A stretch of DNA of 64,000 nucleotides from Haemonchus contortus (lineage: Eukaryota > Nematoda > Chromadorea > Rhabditida > Trichostrongylidae). A program made the position numbers and the translations under genes. Under the pieces are notes generated by a model. The model was given only the letters and a program-made list of their open reading frames with translations. It had not been told where the DNA came from and ran no database searches. This document shows positions 56,701 through 64,000 of this stretch, piece by piece (the first letter of the stretch is position 1; each line of letters starts with the position of its first letter). Location of the stretch: contig LS997564.1 in assembly GCA_000469685.2 (NCBI GenBank), positions 2,322,940 through 2,386,939 of the forward strand, in the 5' to 3' direction.

Positions 56701-57571
56701 CTACATACATGTCATATGCAATAGCAGTTAATGTGAAGATTGGGTGCTCCACTATGTGAAAATACGATTCGCTTTATGAAAGGCACAGCCAAAAATTTGT
56801 CGGGCAAAAAAGAATCCCATTTACCGTACCACGTTATCGACTATTACAGCCGGTGAAAGGGATGAATAGACTCGAGTATCTCGAAGAAAAACCGCAATAG
56901 CAATTTGATCTCGCTGCAGATGGGCTTATCAATGGAAACGAAAGTATTATATGAGCAAACTAACGAGTAACGCAGAGCGCAGAGAAGGCATCCAATATTC
57001 AAGCTCTACACAGCGTAAATATAAAAGAAGTAAAGTAAACCTACAATAGCCAAAACAGTAAGGATTATCCCCACACCAGCTCCAATAAATGAGTACACGT
57101 CGCTCCTTTCTGGCTTGTAAGGCTCGTGTGGATATTTTTCTCGCGGCGGCTAAATAATGACGATGATTTACGACAACAGTAGAAGATCAGCATATAGCCT
57201 TGAAAGTAGTAATAAATAGTATACTCAAGAAAAGTCCATCACAACTAACCTTTAGCTCTCCTAACCAGTTCCTTACTCCACTTGACGGCTTCGGAATGTA
57301 CGGTGGGGGAGGCTCATCTACAAATCAGTTAAATTGGCTCGTATACAAATTGTTACAGATATCAGCAACTCTTGAGAGAATTATCTGTAAAACACTAGGA
57401 AGTCGGATCAGCCATGAACCCGAACTACTGCTTCAGATAATTAAATCAATTTCAAAAGGACCTACCATCATGATGGCTAGCAGTTACGACAGCTGATGTA
57501 CGTAAAAGTCTCAAAGAGTGAATTCGCATGAAGCATCGTCCCACATTGATAGACGAAAGCCGGGATATCAT
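50730..57571 (-). CDS. wah-1: Apoptosis-inducing factor (AIFM1/WAH-1) orthologue
   Basis: Exons join to about 720 aa: 57466-57571, 57250-57317, 57045-57149, 56830-56913, 56535-56630, 55701-55901, 55477-55590, 54952-55053, 54503-54643, 54230-54386, 54033-54109, 53827-53958, 53659-53766, 53420-53461, 53247-53342, 52875-53012, 52767-52819, 52607-52709, 51208-51267 and 50730-50909. Residues 1-36 look like a mitochondrial presequence (Arg-rich, MISRLSSINVGRCFMRIHSL). A membrane segment SFIGAGVGIILTVLAI follows, then an acidic Ser/Pro/Glu-rich stretch (about 150-258). The FAD fold starts at EYLLVGAGAAAYYA, with NRPPLSKELWW, the NAD fold IAIVGGGFTGSE, CVGIEPDT, the second FAD motif WAAGDSASFYD, and the AIF C-terminal domain (LLLNVYGSGVDVSRR). 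The protein is a mitochondrial inner-membrane NADH oxidoreductase needed for respiratory-complex assembly and released in cell death (family knowledge). The exon 7 donor (GTCGAT) is weak. One intron holds a mariner. Confidence 0.93.
51314..52574 (+). mobile_element. Decayed mariner in a wah-1 intron
   Basis: Inverted repeats TTAGGTTGAGTCATAAGT... (51314; reverse complement ending 52574) extend at least 28 bp without mismatch and are flanked by TA (51312-51313 and 52575-52576). Length is 1261 bp. Transposase relics on the plus strand include DPYQTTRELAATL near 51740 and YFQHDNARPHIARTT near 52200, the DD(34)D core region, with stops and frame changes. It lies antisense to wah-1 between the exons at 51208-51267 and 52607-52709. 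Confidence 0.9.
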
Positions 57572-58560
57572 AACAAGGCAATGGTGCTGGCGAAGGAATA
57601 CGTGACTACCATGGAATGAAAATATAGAAAAAAGCAAAAAAAGGTAAAGGACAGCTTCTACTGCTGGAAGAGAGACAGAACACTTTAGAATATCACTTTA
57701 TGGATTTCAATAATCTCATTACCCGAACGACTAATTACAACAACCCTTTTTATACAGATATCACTGAACAGAAAAGGAAGCTAGTGTCCTTGCTTGTGCG
57801 TCTGCTATCAAAGCCGCATATGCTGGAGGAATTTTGCAACCTTCCAGTTTCTAAAAAAAAACATGGTTGTTATCTTTCATACGCTCTCTGAAAGAAACGA
57901 CGCACATTGATAACCATTTTGCAAGCTGCCAAACTTTTAGAACCGATAATACAGAGGGCATCACATCGAAAACGAGACCATCGCACCTTCGGATCAAAAA
58001 GCATGCCTAAATATCTAGCATTGAAAACAATTAATGAAGACATAATACAATGATGAAAAAGGTCAGTCCCTTACGTCTACAATGGTCGCCCTCTGCTAAC
58101 TTTTACGGGACCTATAGCACTCCCTTGTTGTCCCATTCTCTCTCTCCTCCCCGGCTTCTTCAACACAGTAAGTGAACTTATATAGCCACTGTTGTTGGCT
58201 CCTCTGCTTTCGGTTTCATCTTTGGGGAAGTGAACAGAAGATGAAAGATGAGCAGAATGAGCACAAGCGGCCAGTTTTAAAAAAATTCCACATCTGCTGT
58301 TATTAACTAATTTATACCAATGCCAGTAGCAAGTTTAAGGGTGTTATTTTAAGCACATGAAACATGACGTGGAGTGAGTTGGTGAGCCTCAGAATTTTCC
58401 AACCATCTCCTCCAAAAACTTAATTATCCCAATAGTACTGAAACGAGGACACCTCAAAGGCTGCAATAACCTCACAGGTCTGTGGAACTTTCTATGCATG
58501 CCTCCATTCGCAAATTTTACCGTCAACCTAAATAAATAGCTTATACAAAAGTAAACATAC
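57572..58560. other. Between wah-1 and the next minus-strand gene
   Basis: This holds the wah-1 promoter and the undetected 3' exons of the gene at 58561-60527. I could not fix any exon here. Confidence 0.4.
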
Positions 58561-60527
58561 TGATGTCAAGAGGCTTCCTTATAGTGGAATTCCACCTGTC
58601 CAGCAATACCATTACTGCAGTATGGAAGTTCATAGCATCTCGATCCTCTGATGGCTCTACTTCTATGTCAAGCAAATAAGCAAGCATCTTTTCGAAAACC
58701 TAAACAGATTTAAGCATGTTCAGATTTTGAAGTGGAAAATGCAGTGGCATACCTCTGACCGGAAAATGTCAGCGAGATGAGGCGAATCTCTAAATCCTTT
58801 TAGGAAGTATCCTGGGTTTCTATTGATATAGCTAGCAAAAACAGCTGCCATTGGTCGATTTATCGGTAGCACACGTGTAGCATAAACAACAAAAAATACG
58901 GTGAACTCTGGGCAGGACGTCTCCAAAGGCAGAAGAAATTCATACTAAAAGTATTTTGAAGGTGAAGAAAGCTTTTTGTGAATTCTTGGTTATTAGAAAG
59001 AAACATAGCCTTGCCAAGAAATCTAATAAAATACTGCAAGTAACTCACGATTTTTGAGTCACTTGGTTTGAGGTAGTGTTCTGCAAGAACCGCGACTAGT
59101 TCTTCAGCGTACGACTTGCTGTTACCGACCTTAAAACATGAGGGACTACTTAAAAATAACAATTTGTTGATATTCGGGCAAAGTTTTTCCTACAAATAGC
59201 TCTCGTGAATAGGCTCAACTACCAATTCTCCAAGAGCTTATTTACAGTTCAATTCAATTACAAGGTTTTTTTTTAGTATATTTCATGTGAAAGCAGCAAA
59301 GTCAAATAGACCACAACGATTCATTTTTTACAGCTAGTTCTGCTCTACGAAAACATTTGTTTGCTCGGAACACGCAACGCTACGTGTCGATGTATATAAC
59401 GTCACGAAAAAGTGCCACAGATCTAATACACCCTTTTTTTCGAGAAACCTCCTACGAGAGACAACAAACAATGCCGAAGTCAGAGAAAGACCCAGAAAGC
59501 TGTAGATTTCCGAAAACCTTTCAGTTGACAACGCCAGAAAAAATCAGTGTACTTGAAATGCTAGTTTCTTTGCAATTATGTTGAAAGAAAAAACGGAGGA
59601 GCTATATATGATTCGACGAGTAACTTACTTTTGACAGCCAGAGAGAAATCTGAGCATAGAGTTGAAGGACAGGAAACTGTAAAGCATACGACGCCAATCG
59701 GTACAGAACACGAAGTCTGTGTTCGTGAACATGGGACTCTCCTTCTCTTCCAAGGAAGAGCACTTCGAAGTACGCATACTTATTCATCTCATCTCGCTCC
59801 TGAAATAGGCCAATACGAAACCTGACCTGACACTCTAAGATCCCACAGTTTTTAGTTCCAGGAAATATTTCATCACGAACACATGAAAAACAACACGAAG
59901 TTTGAAGTAGAAATCTCATGATTGAAAGGAAACTGAATTGCTTCTTCACCCTGCAAACTGATCAGACCTTTTTAATGCTATCGACTTGTGAAGAGAAAAG
60001 CCCCTGTGTCAGGGGATAATAATTCCTCAATTACAGTAGGCGCTATAGGCGTGAGAAGCCACGAAAAGTCGGGGCGTTATGTAGGTGGTCCCCTACACAC
60101 GATACAGCAATCCAACTCATTATCCGTTCTGCACACTCGTGAATTTTTTCAATGAAATGTCATGAAAAGTGACTTACCGCGAAAAAGTGAGCCAGATGAT
60201 TGATGAGTGTGAACTCTTGAAGTTGTGAGAGCCGCGAACCCTTCCTGTCCGCAGTGAGACAGAATATTTCATTGTCGATAAGCAGTTGTAGATCATTATT
60301 CTTTGTCAGAACAGGACGGCTTCGACCATGACTCGACAATCGGACGTGCTTGGAAACCTGGTCGAAGAGGCAATATTTCAATATAAACGAATGATCAAGG
60401 TATTTCTAACTAACCTGAATGAGAGCTTCACTAACACAGGCTGGAAATGCGATACCTAATGAAGTTGGTATAGGGGCTCCATGGTGGATGGGGCCCCCTC
60501 CACGGCGCATTTGCCTGAATCCTCTGA
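58561..60527 (-). CDS. Unidentified helical-repeat-like protein, partial model
   Basis: Exons with good splice sites: 60415-60527 (RGFRQMRRGGGPIHHG...), 60178-60357 (VSKHVRLSSHGRSRPVLTK...), one or two segments in about 59632-59950 (…RLASYALQFPVLQLYAQ), 59049-59129 (VGNSKSYAEELVAVLAEHYL), 58753-58905 (FTVFFVVYATRVLPINRP...) and 58561-58699 (VFEKMLAYLLDIEVEPSED). The text is Leu-rich and helical, like HEAT/ARM-type scaffold proteins, with no membrane segment or catalytic motif. I do not recognise the family. Upstream exons (about 60.6-61.4 kb) and downstream exons (below 58.56 kb) are likely but not resolved. Confidence 0.6.
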
Positions 60528-63041
60528 CTATAATGATGTAATTTCTAGAGTATAGTTCTAATATAAACAAACAAACACCTAAACAAAGACACTTAAAAGC
60601 ATAATACCGTGGTTCTCAAGGTATTATGCAAACGGAATATGCGATATTTGCGTGCGGCTGCGTCACGATCTGATGGTCTTGAGCGCTACAGCTCTCCACT
60701 TAAGAGGTTTTTTCACTTACTTCAAAACTTCAAACGCACTTCGATCTGTCTATGCTACATCATTCATCACGCCTCCTTATTACCATGCGATTAGCTCATA
60801 GTTCACATCATGAAAATCGCTATCGCAGGTCACTTTGTCCCTATCTTCGCCATGTACTGTTGCTGGAATTTCGTTTATGAGACACTTTCACATGAAAAAT
60901 CACCTGTTCACTGGAAAGGTGTTCATCGAGGCTTGTGCACTGTTTAAGCAACCAATTCCTTATTTGTATTGTCCAAATTTCAAAGGACAGGAAAGTAGGT
61001 CCTTACCGATTGGCTGTGACGTCAACCTATAATGAGTACTCTTCTGATAGAAATATGCTATCAAATTTCGAAAGATTCCTGAGGAGGCTGACCGGTTTTG
61101 GCTACCATGAGTGATTCTACAGTATTGCTGATGCAGCACTTACCAGTTAGGTGATGTTCTTGAAGTGCACGAGGAACTTTGCTTCTCACCTTTAGATGGC
61201 CAAGGTCGACAACGATTTGTCACTGTTCCGTTAAAAATAGACAGTCCTTCAGTTGACAAGACAATTGCTGAGTAAGGGTGGAACAAGTAGTAAAGTGTAT
61301 TCATGGGTCCACTTTTCTGGCTAACGGTACTGGTTACTTTTAGTTCGCTCATACTTTAAAATCTATGGACTCACTTTAATAGATTAGATTTTATAGATTT
61401 TAGACTCACGTTCACAAGGCTCCTTGGTCGCTAATGACTCTCTTTTGCCGGAAAGCTAGATGTATCCACTGCCGGATGCTGAAATATATAATAGTTATCT
61501 CTTCTTAATGTTTTCTTCTATTAAACTTTTGCAAGGAGAAGTGGCCTCCGATTTTCTCAAGACCATTTCGTATTTGAGTTTATATCTCAGCGTCAGAAAA
61601 AAAACGCATTTTTCTTCCCGAAGTTGTCAACCGGGTTAACGTGTGACCAATTTCAATAGCTATTCCTTCGAAGCTTGGCTACAAACTTAATCCTTAATAA
61701 CTTAGCCTTTTATACCATTCGCTCTGTTGTTCTTCAAAGAAGGAGGGAATTACCTTCGACAGATCCCTTTAAAAAGTGAATCGAAGGGTTTGATTGTGGA
61801 AAAAAACTTTTGTGGGCTTAAACTAAAGCGCCATATGGGAGCTCGCAATATGTAAACTCACATCACCTCCCATAGAAGAAAAAAAAAGATAGAAAATACC
61901 CAGGCCATTTAAGCATTCATCCAACTCCCTTAATCCCCTTTGCAGTGTTGATTATCTTTTTTTCTCAAATTACAACCCACATATAAGAAGTTCTTTCTCC
62001 AAACGCCTTAGAGGGTCACAAAACTGCTTTCATGTCGTGGTTTTAACGTATTCATGAGAACACCAAGACAATGTATGGAACGGATGGAATATCGTGTTCC
62101 CAATTTTTGCCTTCGAATAAGTTATTTGGAAAAGAAAACGCTGGCGCAGTTACAGCCCACAATCTCAGGTATCTAAAGGTGTAGTCCCGACAAAACCCTA
62201 CTCGTTCCATGCTCCAGTCATGACACCGTCATGCAGCCGCGCGCTTTTGAAGGAACTTGCACCTGCCTAATTTAAGCTTCCTTCACGTTGCACTTTACGA
62301 AATGCCGCACAACGAATGTTGAATTATTGGTTTAGCGGTGCTTGGAGTGATGTTAAGTGAAAAAAGATTTTGTATTCTTAAAAAAAAGCGCAAGACCGTG
62401 AAGCTTTTGGCTATATTCGTATGTGTGAATGCTCTTTGAAGTTTTCTATTCTTCATTCTTCCTTCCGCTTCGTTGTTGTAAGATGTCTTCTTAGTACTTT
62501 ACCCAGTCTTTTGAAGAAACTTTTATTGTCTCGATTCGATGTCTCTATGGGTGTAGCAAGTTTAGCAGACATATGGTTTATATGTTTGAAGTTGTTTTGT
62601 CGCTTGCCAAGCAACTAAATTCAGACTTTAAGTCGATAAACTTTGGTTGAGCCTTTCCTTTTTCCACTACGCTAAAAGTTATTGAACCCGTTGGTCACGC
62701 ATTGCTTTGCTTTTTCTCTTTGGAAGTAATTGGTGTTTTTCTTGGAATACCATTGTTGTACCGGTCGCCTCAACAAACACTGGCATTTTCTTTTCATTTT
62801 CTTTCGTTTTGTTTTACATTGTCATTTTATTTTCCTTTCTTCGCTTAGTCAGGATAAGAGCTGCATCACAAGTTGTGCGAGTAAGCATTAATTTTGGTAC
62901 CTCCCCAAAGTGAAAAGGAAAAGCGTTGGCATGCATGAATAACCTTTTGATAGCCTACTTACGAATTACCTTTCTGCGTATATGATAGATGCCTTCTTGT
63001 GTCATAAAGTCGTACTGTATTATTAGAAATGTATATTTTAG
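60528..63041. other. Upstream region, few supportable features
   Basis: Possible 5' exons of the preceding gene: a minus frame at 61140-61352 ends at a GTAAGT donor, and an exon-like piece lies near 60616-60690. Neither could be joined in phase. The remainder to 63 kb is AT-rich without recognisable genes. Confidence 0.35.
63040..63041 (+). promoter_or_regulatory. Probable trans-splice acceptor
   Basis: TATATTTTAG ends at 63041, three nt before the ATG at 63045, as is usual for spliced-leader acceptors in nematodes. It could instead be an ordinary acceptor of an unseen upstream exon. Confidence 0.4.
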
Positions 63042-63044
63042 TCG

Positions 63045-63209
63045 ATGTCGGAACCGGAATCCCGGCTACCGACGCCTGGGAGAATACCTCCAGGAACAAC
63101 TACTGTGGGCGCACTTCCCCCTCTGACGTTGCCACCGCCGCGTCTTGATCCTCTCGCAGGAATATCGTCCGTACATCACTCCTATGCTTCTCCTAGTTTA
63201 GGAACACAG
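63045..63209 (+). CDS. First coding exon of a Pro-rich protein running off the window
   Basis: 55 codons from ATG (MSEPESRLPTPGRIPPGTTT, then Pro/Leu-rich LPPLTLPPPRLDPLAG) end at an in-phase CAG|GTTGTT donor. The composition is typical of a disordered N-terminus of a regulatory protein. There is no domain to identify it. Later exons were not found before 64000. Confidence 0.45.
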
Positions 63210-64000
63210 GTTGTTATTCAAGCAGTGCAGTTTGATTTTATTTCTAAAACTTTATACGCAGGTAGTAGTTTTTCTATACGTAAGCGCACCTCTGGTGACT
63301 TCTCCTTCGGATTTATTGAAACAACGTTCCCTACTCTGAACGAATGTTCTCTCCATTACATTATTTTTCAGTTTTTCGTCCACCGGTAATTTCCTGTTAG
63401 TTGTATAATAGAGTTGTAGTCAAACTTAACATAAACTGCCTGCACCCAAGTTTTCGACCTTCGCAAATCAAAGCGAGAACTACATAGTCAGGAGTAAAAG
63501 TGACGTTTCGTGATTGAGGATATTGATTGATTTGACAATGTAGTAGATTGATACAGTAGTGGCGCGGAATAAAGTGTGAAGTAAATTTTGCTGAACTCTG
63601 GCATCCATTGCTTTACAAAAAACTAACGATGGGATTCGGATTCAAATGTTCTTTTCTTAAGTTACTATTCCGACGTTTTGCTAGTATGCTTTGTGAAGGC
63701 TGTTCAATTCGTATGCAAGGCAGCATTTTACTGCGAATTTTTAGAAAATTTCAGCATGTTAAGTTTCTAAACTACAAAGACTTTCATCCGCCCATACTTA
63801 AGTCGCGCTCTTAACTAGTAACACTTATGTTCAGAATGTTTATTTTTTGGATACCATTTCCTCATGTTGTTCCATTCCTAACCGGTTTAAGTGAAACCTA
63901 CAAACCATCATGGGAAACGTTGCTTCTTAGAGCTGTACAATAATTCCCTTAGAGATGTTTCCCAAATTGATGCGGCTGTAAAAATGTATATGGTATTCGA
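63210..64000. other. Probable first intron, nothing recognised
   Basis: AT-rich sequence to the window edge. A 68-codon frame at 63608-63814 has no features that support it as an exon. Confidence 0.35.

Overview
The window looks like chromosomal DNA of a nematode, most likely a strongylid (hookworm-like) relative of Caenorhabditis. Genes are cut into many short exons with TTTCAG-type acceptors, and the recognisable proteins are worm-like: an R-Smad closest to SMA-3, an AIF/WAH-1 oxidoreductase with the long worm-type N-terminus, a small muscle LIM protein and a Yurt/EPB41L5-type FERM protein. BEL/Pao and mariner elements fill the gaps. No prokaryotic features, CRISPR or rRNA were seen.

Layout. 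8-4376: a complete non-coding LTR element, minus orientation, with a 6-bp target duplication. 6696-11385 (+): Yurt/EPB41L5-like FERM gene. 13742-17713 (-): LIM protein (MLP/CSRP type) with two alternative 3' ends. 18-23.6 kb: mostly empty. 23643-26080 (+): ZDHHC6-like palmitoyltransferase, incomplete or decaying. 26214-29406 (-): sma-3-like Smad, ten exons, 430 aa, convergent with the DHHC gene. 32926-34939 (-): unidentified membrane-protein exons. 36658-37042: inverted pair of tRNA-like sequences. 37677-49880: a three-level transposon nest, in which an old mariner is split by a young BEL/Pao retrotransposon (LTRs differing at about six sites in 1143 bp), itself split inside its reverse transcriptase by a 1.1-kb fold-back element flanked by TAA. 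50730-57571 (-): wah-1/AIFM1 orthologue, with a second decayed mariner in one intron. 58561-60527 (-): unidentified gene. 63045 (+): first exon of a gene running off the window.

The host genes are unrelated in function (BMP-type signalling, mitochondrial redox/cell death, epithelial polarity, muscle Z-line, protein acylation); I see no operon.

The most unusual material is in the mobile elements. The non-coding LTR element (14-4370) and the BEL/Pao element (38019-48934) share TGTCG...CGACA LTR ends, the same 15-nt primer-binding sequence and the same C-rich 9-mer directly before the 3' LTR where a polypurine tract is expected. Each also carries its own over-represented short motif (TACG throughout the first; a phased ACGCGCAG array after pol in the second). 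The Gag has an RS-rich domain. Two unrelated fold-back elements both carry a tRNA-like sequence in each arm. All coordinates, splice sites and identifications were made by eye.
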